From JALZIF01 sp964584905 (lineage in GTDB: Bacteria > Gemmatimonadota > Gemmatimonadetes > Gemmatimonadales > Gemmatimonadaceae): DNA of 31,962 nt. The position numbers and the translations under genes are program-made. The stretch lies in the NCBI GenBank assembly GCA_964584905.1, contig CAZPCC010000367.1, positions 1-31,962 of the forward strand, given 5' to 3'. The notes beneath the pieces were generated by a model. The model saw only the letters and a program-made list of their open reading frames with translations, was not told the origin of the DNA and ran no database searches. Shown piece by piece: positions 25,708 through 31,962 of this stretch (position 1 is the stretch's first letter; the number at the start of each line of letters is the position of its first letter).

Positions 25708-26114
25708 GATTGCTGTCCCAGTTCGGCGAGCTCGCGCTGCCAGAATTCGCGGTTCGGAAGCTCCGGATGCGGCACCTGGAGTCCGGACTCGTGCACCTGC
25801 TGTTGGGCGAACCGCACGATGTCGATGTCGAGCGTGCGCGCGGCCCAGCGAACTCGCCGCTCGCGTCCCGCCTGCCGTTCAATGACGTGGATTGCTTCGA
25901 GCAGTGCGCGAGGCGACAACTCCGTTTCCAGCGCGATCATCTGATTGAGAAAGGGCTCGGTCGTTGCGCCACCGAGCGGCGCGGTTTCTTCGGCGGATGA
26001 TACCGCGAGAACCCGGCTTTGTGGAAGCCGTGCCAGCGCGTCGCGGGCCGCGGCGAGATAACCGGCCCGGTCGCCCATGTTGGAACCGAGCGCAAGGTAC
26101 GCGATGTCGCGCAT
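25704..26114 (-). CDS. folK: 6-hydroxymethyl-7,8-dihydropterin pyrophosphokinase
   Basis: A 136-aa HPPK of folate biosynthesis, transferring pyrophosphate from ATP to 6-hydroxymethyl-dihydropterin. It has YLALGSNMGDR at the N-terminus, FLNQMIALET, ERRVRWAARTLDIDIV (the RTLDIDI motif with metal-binding Asp residues) and QVPHPELPNREF. I chose the ATG at 26114, which fits the family N-terminus. The predicted promoter at 26176-26204 would give a 5' leader of about 55 nt. Longer in-frame starts up to 26240 would run through that promoter. It is the first gene of the folK-panB-panC operon. Confidence 0.93.
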   Translation of the reverse strand: MRDIAYLALGSNMGDRAGYLAAARDALARLPQSRVLAVSSAEETAPLGGATTEPFLNQMIALETELSPRALLEAIHVIERQAGRERRVRWAARTLDIDIVRFAQQQVHESGLQVPHPELPNREFWQRELAELGQQS

Positions 26115-26175
26115 GTCGTCAGCCGGAGCGCCGGCTGTAGCGCGCGCCCCGAGGGGTGCGTGTTGACACGGCCTG

Positions 26176-26204
26176 AACGTATCGGCAGTCTGCGCGCGTG
26201 TCAA
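26176..26204 (-). promoter_or_regulatory. Sigma-70-type promoter of the folK-panBC operon
   Basis: On the minus strand a perfect -35 TTGACA (26204-26199) is followed after 17 bp by TACGTT (26181-26176) as -10. The transcript would start near 26169, about 55 nt before the folK ATG. The -35 lies in one arm of an inverted repeat, TTGACACG at 26163-26170 and CGTGTCAA at 26197-26204. This arrangement could also serve as an operator. Confidence 0.5.
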
Positions 26205-26247
26205 ACGAGCCCGGAGCCATGCCCAGTGGGGGCAACGCAAAATATCG

Positions 26248-26263
26248 CAACGCGTTAGCGTTG
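26248..26263 (-). terminator. Possible terminator after the sugar cluster
   Basis: CAACGC (26248-26253) and GCGTTG (26258-26263) form a 6-bp stem with a 4-nt loop. On the minus strand it is followed by CGATATTTTG, a short T-rich run. It lies about 150 bp after the aminotransferase stop and just before the folK promoter. The stem is short, so this is tentative. Confidence 0.3.
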
Positions 26264-26411
26264 ATGCGCGGCGAGTTCCCGCAGCATGACTTCGGCGAGA
26301 CCCACGTGCGCTATCATACGGGAAAGCTCCGCGGCGGGCTCCTCGAGGTGAACACGGCGCGGCCCTCGCGATCGCAGGAACTGGGGAACGGGCCCCGGAG
26401 GCGCTCTTGCG
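26264..26411. other. Gap between aminotransferase gene and folK promoter region
   Basis: About 150 bp without an assigned gene. On the minus strand a frame ends at a TAA near 26254 after a segment reading EEPAAELSRMIAHVGLAEVM. It could be a gene remnant, but I do not recognise it and it has no clear start. An opposite plus-strand frame also runs through it. I see no promoter. Confidence 0.3.
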
Positions 26412-27701
26412 TCACCGCACCCGGAACAGCGGCACGATCGGCTCCGTGCGCAAATGCTCCCGCACCCGACCCTCGGCCGCGAGCCCCGCGATCCACGGCA
26501 GCAGCTCTTCGTAGACCGCGGCCAAACGGTCGACGTCCGCCTGCGTGTGCGAAGCGCTCAGGTTGTGCGTGCCTAACGACAGGATTCCTCGCGCGAACAG
26601 CTCCTGGAGCAGCAGGGTGCGGACCTCCTGCGCGTACCACCCCGGACCGTCCCGCACTGTGAGGAAGGTCCAGCTCGGATGTCCGGACATAGCGAACACT
26701 GCCGCCGCGTCGCTGCCCTCCAGCACCAAGCGCAGGCCGCGCAGCAGCCGCTCGCCGAGGACGCACAGCCGCTCGGGGACGCGGTCGCGCTCCAGGCAGT
26801 CGATCGTCGCCCCTGCCGCCGCCAGCGACAGCGTCTCCCCGCCGAACGTCGCCGAGTAGAAGATCTGCTCCATGCCGCGCATCAGGTCGCGCGGGCCGAC
26901 CACGGCGCTCAGCGGTAAGCCGTTCGCCATGCCTTTCCCGAACGCCGCGAGGTCCGGCGTGACTTCGAACAACGCCTGCGCTCCGCCGAGGTGGAAGCGG
27001 AATCCGGTGATGGTCTCGTCGAAGATGAGGAGCGCGCCGTGCCGATGCGCCAGCTCCCGCACGCCGTCGAGGTATCCGTCGTAAGGCCACTGCGCCGTCA
27101 TCGGCTCCATGATGACGGCCGCGAATCCCTCTCGACAGCCGTTCAGGACCCGCTCGAGATCGCCCAGGTCACCGTACGCGAAGCGATGGCTCAACGCGGC
27201 GACTTCTCGCGGCACCCCCGCGTCGCGTGACGTCGTGGCGATGTACCAGTCCTGCCACCCATGATAGCCGCACACGGCGACGTGCGACCGGCCCGTGTGT
27301 GCGCGCGCCAGCCTGATCGCGGCGCTCGTCGCGTCGGTCCCGTTCTTCCCGAACCGCACCTGCTCCGCGCACGGGATCAGCCTGACGAGCCGCTCCGCCA
27401 CTTCCGCCTCGAGCTCGTGGTTCAGCGTGAACGTCACGCCGCGCTCGAGCTGCTCCATCACCGCCCGGTTCACCTCCGGATCCGCGTAGCCGAGCAGGAC
27501 CGCGGCAAGCGCGTTCACGAAGTCGACGTACTCGTTCCCGTCCGCGTCCCAGAGTCTGCTGCCGGACGCGCGTGACGCGAAGTGGGGCGACACGCCGCGC
27601 GGAAACTGCGTGATGCTCTTCGAGAAGGTCTGCGCCCCGAGCGGGATCAGCTCGAGCGCGCGTGCGAGCAGCTCCTCGGAGCGTCGGTAGCGGCCGGTCA
27701 C
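26412..27701 (-). CDS. Class III aminotransferase (glutamate-1-semialdehyde aminomutase-like), sugar cluster
   Basis: A 429-aa PLP enzyme of aminotransferase class III. It has the substrate/cofactor segment RFGKNGTDATSAAIRLARA (about 117-135), CGYHGWQDW, IFDETITGFRF (PLP-binding Asp) and the Schiff-base Lys256 in AAFGKGMANGLPL. It resembles HemL, but its place beside cytidylyltransferase, amidotransferase and PseC genes points to a sugar role in nonulosonate or surface-glycan biosynthesis rather than haem. Which sugar it acts on cannot be read from the sequence. The start overlaps the cytidylyltransferase stop by 4 bp. Confidence 0.9.
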   Translation of the reverse strand: MTGRYRRSEELLARALELIPLGAQTFSKSITQFPRGVSPHFASRASGSRLWDADGNEYVDFVNALAAVLLGYADPEVNRAVMEQLERGVTFTLNHELEAEVAERLVRLIPCAEQVRFGKNGTDATSAAIRLARAHTGRSHVAVCGYHGWQDWYIATTSRDAGVPREVAALSHRFAYGDLGDLERVLNGCREGFAAVIMEPMTAQWPYDGYLDGVRELAHRHGALLIFDETITGFRFHLGGAQALFEVTPDLAAFGKGMANGLPLSAVVGPRDLMRGMEQIFYSATFGGETLSLAAAGATIDCLERDRVPERLCVLGERLLRGLRLVLEGSDAAAVFAMSGHPSWTFLTVRDGPGWYAQEVRTLLLQELFARGILSLGTHNLSASHTQADVDRLAAVYEELLPWIAGLAAEGRVREHLRTEPIVPLFRVR

Positions 27702-28438
27702 GCGGAATGCTCGCGCGGCAGCCGCGGGTTGTGCGCGCCGTTCACGGCCAAAAGATCCGGACGCTCGTGGAACAGCCGCGTGATCTCTTCGAGGCCGAAC
27801 GCGGGATCTGCGGCGTGGAGCGCTGCGAACACCGCTTCCACGAGCCGCAGATCATCGGGGTGGTCCACCGTCAGGCGCAGACATCCAAGGTCGCGGTCCG
27901 CGCGAACCTCGCCAATGCGGAACCGCTCCGGATGGCCATAAAGGTACGGCGTGACGTGCTCCCGCTCCGTCGGGAGCGTCGCCGCGCACCACGCATCCTC
28001 CAGTGCGGCCATCGCCGCGACCTCCACATCGTAGCCGTCGGGGAACGTGTTGCCGGACAGGTTCGAGGTGTAGTCGAAGCCGCCCTCGAGGTGATGGTCC
28101 ACCACTACGTCGATCACCGCCGGATCGGCGAGCGGGCAGTCGCCGGTCAGGCGCACGACGTGATCGGCATTCGCGGCGCGTGCCGCGCGGGTGACGCGGT
28201 CGAGCACGTCGTGGAGCGAGCCGCGAACGCACTCCACGCCGCAGGTGCGCGCCAGTGCCTCGATGCCGTCGTCCTCCGCGCCGACGCTCGTCGCGACGAC
28301 GACCGCGTCGAGGGACCGCGCCAGGTGTATGCGGTCGAGCTGCCGCTGCAGCATCGGTGCGCCCAGCAAGGGCGCGAGCACCTTGTTTGGAAACCGGCGC
28401 GAGCCGGTGCGCGCCTGCAGCACTGCGACTACGTTCAC
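27698..28438 (-). CDS. SpsF-type cytidylyltransferase
   Basis: A 246-aa nucleotidyltransferase of the NeuA/SpsF group. The N-terminal loop is AVLQARTGSRRFPNKVLAPL, followed by LGAPMLQRQLDRI, RGSLHDVLDRVTRAA and VRLTGDCPLADPAVID (metal-binding Asp), then LTVDHPDDLRLVE. SpsF proteins are thought to activate a nonulosonic acid as CMP-sugar in spore-coat and Pse/Leg-like clusters. The gene overlaps both neighbours by 4 bp, so it forms one unit with the amidotransferase and aminotransferase. Confidence 0.9.
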   Translation of the reverse strand: MNVVAVLQARTGSRRFPNKVLAPLLGAPMLQRQLDRIHLARSLDAVVVATSVGAEDDGIEALARTCGVECVRGSLHDVLDRVTRAARAANADHVVRLTGDCPLADPAVIDVVVDHHLEGGFDYTSNLSGNTFPDGYDVEVAAMAALEDAWCAATLPTEREHVTPYLYGHPERFRIGEVRADRDLGCLRLTVDHPDDLRLVEAVFAALHAADPAFGLEEITRLFHERPDLLAVNGAHNPRLPREHSA

Positions 28439-29634
28439 CGCCGCCCCGCCGGCATCCGCGCCGGCGCCGCCACTCCGGCGTCGTCAGGCCACGGAAAATC
28501 CGGGATGAGAAACCCGTCAATCACCCACCGCCCGTCCCGGCGCGTCCAGATCCGATGATTCCGGTGCTGCTCGAGGATCGCGAAGTATTCCTCCTGCGTC
28601 ATGTCGAGGAACTCGCAGAAGAGCGCGACCGACTCCCACGGCGTCTCGTCGCCGGCCGATCGCAGATGCGCGATCGCCTCATCTCTCGTCAGGCGGTCGT
28701 TGCGGATCTCCATCGACAACGTGTCCCAGCTCCGTGTGATCCCGAACTTGTGCCACTTCGGGTGGTGATGCACCCCGAACAGCTCATCGTCGATGTTGAC
28801 GTAGTCGTAGTGTCCCACGAGCGGACCTTCGGCTCGTGCCTCGAACCCATGCGCGCTCGCGATGCGGTACGACTGCTCCGGGTCCCAACGGAAGTACCAG
28901 CCCATGAACAGCGCCTCGATGCCTCGCGCCACCAGCTCGTCCTTCGACGGCAGAACGTACGGCGCGAGCGCCTCGCGAGTGAGATCGGCGCCAATCCAAT
29001 CTTCTGCCGTCGTGCCGTCGGTGACGCCGAAGCGCGTGAGCCACTCGTGATTGAGGTGCGCGCCGGCCAGCCGGTCATCGTCCGTCCCGTACTCGATGGC
29101 CGAGTTCTCCGCGTAGATCACGAGCGGCACGTCGTAGGCGACCGCGAGCCGCAGCGGCACCGAAAAGATCCCCATGTGCGTCACAAGCCCGCTGATTGCG
29201 CGGGAGCGGAACGCCTTCGCGATGAACGTGCGCTCGACCCTCGGGTTCGGGTGGAAGTCGAAGTGGTCCACGCCGAGCGCGACCAGGCGCCTCAGGTTCC
29301 GGTCGCCGAGCGCGTTGCGAAAAGGGGCCGAGTAGGTGACGCAGAGCGGCCGGAGCCCATGCTCGAGGCAGGTGACGACGAGCCAGAAGCTATCCTTTCC
29401 GCCGCTAACGGGAATAATGCAGTCGTACCGCTTGCGCCGCCGCTTCGCCTCCTCCGCTAGCGCGGCGAACGCCTTCGCGCGCGCGTTCCAGTCCACCACA
29501 CGCTTCGCCTCGTTGCTCCGGCAGCCTGCGCACACCCCTGCGGCGTCGAGCAGAACCCCGGGACGCGTGTCGGGGAGGATGCAGCGCGTGCAGTACCGGG
29601 GCATATTCGAGGCGGCACGAGACGTCCGACTCAT
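28435..29634 (-). CDS. N-acetyl sugar amidotransferase (PseA/WbpG type)
   Basis: This 399-aa protein has an N-terminal zinc-ribbon-like Cys pair set (C15, C18, C35, C38: CTRC ... CAGC) and an ATP pyrophosphatase PP-loop SGGKDS (residues 77-82). It continues with LCVTYSAPFRNALGDRN, NIDDELFGVHHHPKWHKFGI and a conserved C-terminus. Members (PseA, WbpG, LPS amidotransferases) convert an N-acetyl group to an acetamidino group on Pse- or mannuronate-type sugars. I chose the ATG at 29634, with GAGG about 9 bases upstream; ATG 29604 is an alternative. The frame is open to 29877 but that part is antisense to the reductase gene. Confidence 0.88.
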   Translation of the reverse strand: MSRTSRAASNMPRYCTRCILPDTRPGVLLDAAGVCAGCRSNEAKRVVDWNARAKAFAALAEEAKRRRKRYDCIIPVSGGKDSFWLVVTCLEHGLRPLCVTYSAPFRNALGDRNLRRLVALGVDHFDFHPNPRVERTFIAKAFRSRAISGLVTHMGIFSVPLRLAVAYDVPLVIYAENSAIEYGTDDDRLAGAHLNHEWLTRFGVTDGTTAEDWIGADLTREALAPYVLPSKDELVARGIEALFMGWYFRWDPEQSYRIASAHGFEARAEGPLVGHYDYVNIDDELFGVHHHPKWHKFGITRSWDTLSMEIRNDRLTRDEAIAHLRSAGDETPWESVALFCEFLDMTQEEYFAILEQHRNHRIWTRRDGRWVIDGFLIPDFPWPDDAGVAAPARMPAGRR

Positions 29635-29723
29635 GCCAGCTCGCCTCGTGCGCCCCGGGGGGCGCCTCGTGGCTCGCGAGCCGCCTTGCCGACCACACCC
29701 TGCCTGACGATCCGCATCACGAC
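29635..29723. promoter_or_regulatory. Divergent intergenic region with GC palindrome
   Basis: This 89-bp gap separates the minus-strand amidotransferase from the plus-strand aldo/keto reductase. It contains a strong palindrome, GCGCCCCGGGGGGCGC at 29650-29665, which could be an operator or a transcript hairpin. No clear -10/-35 pair was found for either gene. Confidence 0.35.
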
Positions 29724-30641
29724 GTGACCGAACAGCGACTGGTGCTCGGCACCGCCCAGCTGGGGCTGCCATACGGCATCGCCAACGCGCGAGGGCTGCT
29801 TGCCGCCGCGGAGGTGGATGTGCTGCTCGCGTGCGCGGTGGAGCTCGGCATCCGTGCGTTCGACACGGCGCCCGCATATGGGGTGGCCGAGGAGCGGATC
29901 GGTGCCTGGCTGCAGGGCGAACGTCTGTCGAGCGCCGTCACCATCACGACGAAGCTTCCGGGCCTCGGCACTGGAATCGCGCCGAGCTCGATCGCGCGCA
30001 CCGTCGCCGATGCGGTGGAAGGCTCGCGCCGCCGGCTGCGGATCGACATGATCGACGTCTATCTGCTGCACGATCCATCGGATCTCGAGCGCTACGGACC
30101 GGCGCTCCTCGACGCGCTCGCCCTGGAGCGAGCGCGCGGGCACATCCGCTCGGCAGGCCTCTCGGCGTACGCGCCGGACGAGGCGGCGCTCTGCCTGGAG
30201 ATCGCGGGGCTCGGCAGCGTTCAGCATCCGCTCAATCTGCTGGACCGGCGGCTCACTACCGACGGTCTGCTCCTCGATCTGCTCGGCGCAGGTGTCGCGG
30301 TGCAGGCACGCAGCCTCTTCCTGCAGGGGCTGTTCGCGCTCGATCCGAGCCGGATTCCGGAGCGGGCGCGTGCAGCGCGCGAGCCGCTGGCATCCCTGCA
30401 CCGGCTGTGCGCCGACTGGGGGATGCGGCCTATCGACGCAGCGCTTCCGACCGTACTCGCGCTCGGGCCGTCGTCCGCGGTCATCGGCGCCGACACTCCC
30501 GAGCACCTGCGCGCGGCGGTGGCGTCGGCCGGGCGTCCGATTCCGAACGGACTGCTCAGGGCCATCGAGAACGAACTCACTGACGTACCGGTGGCGGCGA
30601 TCGATCCGCGGCGGTGGATCGATGCGGAACCCGATGCCTGA
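29724..30641 (+). CDS. Aldo/keto reductase in the nonulosonate cluster
   Basis: A 305-aa NAD(P)H-dependent reductase with a TIM-barrel fold. The catalytic tetrad is readable: Asp47 in IRAFDTAPAYG, Tyr52, Lys77 in TITTKLPG and His116 in VYLLHDPSD. The N-terminus LVLGTAQLGLPYGIANARG is typical of the AKR subgroup found with SpsF-like and nonulosonate genes. The likely substrate is a sugar intermediate of this cluster (inference). It starts at a GTG at 29724, divergent from the amidotransferase, and ends 3 bp from the convergent pseC stop. Confidence 0.9.
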   Translation: MTEQRLVLGTAQLGLPYGIANARGLLAAAEVDVLLACAVELGIRAFDTAPAYGVAEERIGAWLQGERLSSAVTITTKLPGLGTGIAPSSIARTVADAVEGSRRRLRIDMIDVYLLHDPSDLERYGPALLDALALERARGHIRSAGLSAYAPDEAALCLEIAGLGSVQHPLNLLDRRLTTDGLLLDLLGAGVAVQARSLFLQGLFALDPSRIPERARAAREPLASLHRLCADWGMRPIDAALPTVLALGPSSAVIGADTPEHLRAAVASAGRPIPNGLLRAIENELTDVPVAAIDPRRWIDAEPDA

Positions 30642-30644
30642 CGA

Positions 30645-31799
30645 TCACAGCACCTCACGAACGGACTCCATAACGGCGTCGATAGCATAGCGCACGTCAT
30701 CGTCCGACATCGCGGGGAAGATCGGCAGGGAGATCGCGCGCTCCGCGAAGTCCTCGGCGTTCGGGCAGGATCCCGCGCGGTAGCCGAGCGCCTGGAACAC
30801 GGGCTGCAGGTGCACGGGATGGTAGTGCACCTGCACCATGAGGCCGCGCCGCTGCAGGGCGGCGAACAACGCCTCCCGCCGGGACGCGTCGCGCACGCGG
30901 ATCACGTACAGGTGCCACGCCGGCTCCGCACGTGGATCCACCCACGGCAGTTCGAGCGCCGCGAGGGCCGAGAGGGACGCTGTGTACTGACCGGCAATCC
31001 AGCGACGGCGCGCAATGAACGCGTTCAGCTTGCGCAGCTGACTCACGCCGAGGGCGCAGAGCACGTCAGGCAGACGGTAGTTGAAGCCGAGATGCTGGGC
31101 TTCGTAGTACCACGCGCCACGCCCGTGGCCATCCACGAACCGCTCCGGCCGCCGCACCACGCCATGGGAGCGGAACTCGCGCATGCGTTCCGCGAGTCGT
31201 TCGCTATTGGTCACGACCGCGCCCCCCTCCGCCGTGGTGATCGCCTTGACGGGATGGAAGCTGTAGATCGTGGCGTCGGCCGTGAATCCGGCCGGACAGC
31301 GCATCCATCTGGCACCGAGCGAGTGCGCTGCGTCGACGACGAATGCGAGCCCCCGCTCGGAGGCGAGATGTCGCATGTCCTGATATTCCACCGGATGCCC
31401 AGCATAATCCACGGCCGCGAGGATCCGGGTGGCGGACGTCACCCCGTCGGCCGCGAACGACGCGCTCAGGCAACCGGTGCGCGTGTCCACGTCCGCGAAC
31501 CGTACGCGCGCGCCGAGGTGCAGGGCGGCACTCGCGGTCGCGACGAAGGTGAGCGGCGACGTGATCAGCTCGTCGCCCGGGCCGAGGCCGAGCGCGGCGT
31601 ACGCCGCATGCAGCGCCGCCGTCCCGGAGTTCACCGCGACTCCGAATCGCTGATCGGAGCGCCTGGCGATCTGGCGCTCGAACTCCTCGACGACCGGTCC
31701 GGTCGTCAGCCGGTCGCTGCGCAGCACCGCGGCGACGGCGGCGATGTCGTCCTCGTCGATGAGCTGGCGTGCGTACGGAATGCGGCGCTCGTCAGGCAT
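30645..31799 (-). CDS. pseC: UDP-4-amino-4,6-dideoxy-N-acetyl-altrosamine transaminase (PseC-like)
   Basis: A 384-aa DegT/DnrJ/EryC1 aminotransferase. It starts with the PseC opening IPYARQLIDEDDIAAV, followed by SDRLTTGPVVEEFE, VNSGTAALHAAYAALGLGPG, ITSPLTFVATASAALHLGA and the PLP Lys185 in YSFHPVKAITTAEGG. PseC makes the 4-amino sugar in pseudaminic acid biosynthesis. I chose the ATG at 31799, which overlaps the end of the pseB-like gene by 8 bp (ATGCCTGA). The frame is open further upstream within pseB. Other DegT enzymes (PglE, LegC) are possible, but the opening and the pseB neighbour favour PseC. Confidence 0.9.
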   Translation of the reverse strand: MPDERRIPYARQLIDEDDIAAVAAVLRSDRLTTGPVVEEFERQIARRSDQRFGVAVNSGTAALHAAYAALGLGPGDELITSPLTFVATASAALHLGARVRFADVDTRTGCLSASFAADGVTSATRILAAVDYAGHPVEYQDMRHLASERGLAFVVDAAHSLGARWMRCPAGFTADATIYSFHPVKAITTAEGGAVVTNSERLAERMREFRSHGVVRRPERFVDGHGRGAWYYEAQHLGFNYRLPDVLCALGVSQLRKLNAFIARRRWIAGQYTASLSALAALELPWVDPRAEPAWHLYVIRVRDASRREALFAALQRRGLMVQVHYHPVHLQPVFQALGYRAGSCPNAEDFAERAISLPIFPAMSDDDVRYAIDAVMESVREVL

Positions 31800-31962
31800 C
31801 CAACAGCGTCTCCAAACGCCGGCGATCGAGCCAGTCGGCGTTGCAGTCGCTCGTGTACCGAACTCCATCCGGCACCGGCGTGCCGGCGACCGTCCACCCC
31901 TCGCCGCAGTCGAGCTCGGGCCGGATGACGTAATGCGTCCCGCAGTCCACCGCGCGCCGTGC
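31792..31962 (-). CDS. pseB: UDP-GlcNAc 4,6-dehydratase C-terminus (PseB-like, cut by right edge)
   Basis: The last 56 codons of a gene running in from the right edge. The readable end has THYVIRPEL, then VAGTPVPDGVRYTSDCNADW and LDRRRLETLL. The VIxPE ... VPxGxxYTSDxNxxWL pattern is typical of the C-terminus of PseB/FlaA1-type UDP-GlcNAc 4,6-dehydratases (inverting). It should supply the keto sugar to PseC, whose gene it overlaps by 8 bp. Only this fragment is visible, so the assignment relies on the C-terminal motif and the neighbour. Confidence 0.8.
   Translation of the reverse strand, partial: ARRAVDCGTHYVIRPELDCGEGWTVAGTPVPDGVRYTSDCNADWLDRRRLETLLDA

Noticed and set aside
11188..26580. 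Recurrent CCTAACG/CGTTAGG heptamer (for example near 11188, 13708, 17803, 19594, 22160, 26573)
   Set aside because: All copies lie inside coding frames, mostly as TTA-GGN (Leu-Gly) codons, and the count is not clearly above chance. TTA is also used before other codons.
26198..26662. Plus-strand open frame starting near the folK promoter
   Set aside because: Its second half is antisense to the aminotransferase gene and the first half has no recognisable domain or ribosome site.

Overview
The window is 32 kb of GC-rich, densely packed bacterial chromosome. The reading frames use G/C-ending codons and GTG starts are common. Many neighbouring genes overlap by exactly 4 bp (ATGA or GTGA). No mobile element, phage gene, CRISPR array, tRNA or rRNA was seen. 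The gene content suggests a Gram-negative, non-proteobacterial organism, probably Gemmatimonadota or a relative. This placement rests on gene order and protein style only and cannot be proven from the sequence alone.

Left part (1-2.4 kb, minus strand): a peptidase U32 gene cut by the left edge, a short sigma-70 factor and a small membrane protein. The gap between the U32 and sigma genes carries heptameric GTGCGAA repeats that fold into hairpins.

Central gene string (20250 down to 2480, minus strand, 16 genes with mostly 4-bp overlaps): its upstream half is housekeeping. It holds a PTS EIIA domain, a VanZ-like protein, aspS, phoH, a PgpH-type 7TM-HD phosphohydrolase, ybeY, two CNNM/CorC proteins and a UbiB/AarF-type kinase. 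The downstream half is a coenzyme B12 / acyl-CoA module: the MeaB chaperone GTPase, an acyl-CoA mutase catalytic subunit, a methyltransferase, the mutase B12-binding subunit, an acyl-CoA carboxylase carboxyltransferase, and an AtuA-like protein split into two genes. Automatic annotation would call this a propionate/methylmalonyl-CoA module. The residues I can read instead point to an isobutyryl-CoA-mutase-type enzyme (Phe93 and Gln211) and a methylcrotonyl/geranyl-CoA-type carboxyltransferase. I therefore read it as a branched-chain or terpenoid acyl-CoA module, and it is the most interesting part of the window.

Middle right (20.3-26.2 kb): a divergent plus-strand pair (an exported beta-barrel-like protein and rlmN) runs tail-to-tail into a minus-strand operon. 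That operon is folK-panB-panC, a degenerate GlmU-like protein, a YqeK-like HD hydrolase and a LytR_C-domain protein. A good sigma-70-type promoter precedes folK.

Right part (26.4 kb to the right edge): a sugar cluster for a pseudaminic-acid-like nonulosonate. It has the C-terminal end of pseB, then pseC, an aldo/keto reductase (plus strand), a PseA/WbpG-type N-acetyl sugar amidotransferase, a SpsF-type cytidylyltransferase and a class III aminotransferase. The synthase and hydrolase steps (PseI, PseG) are not in view and may lie beyond the right edge.
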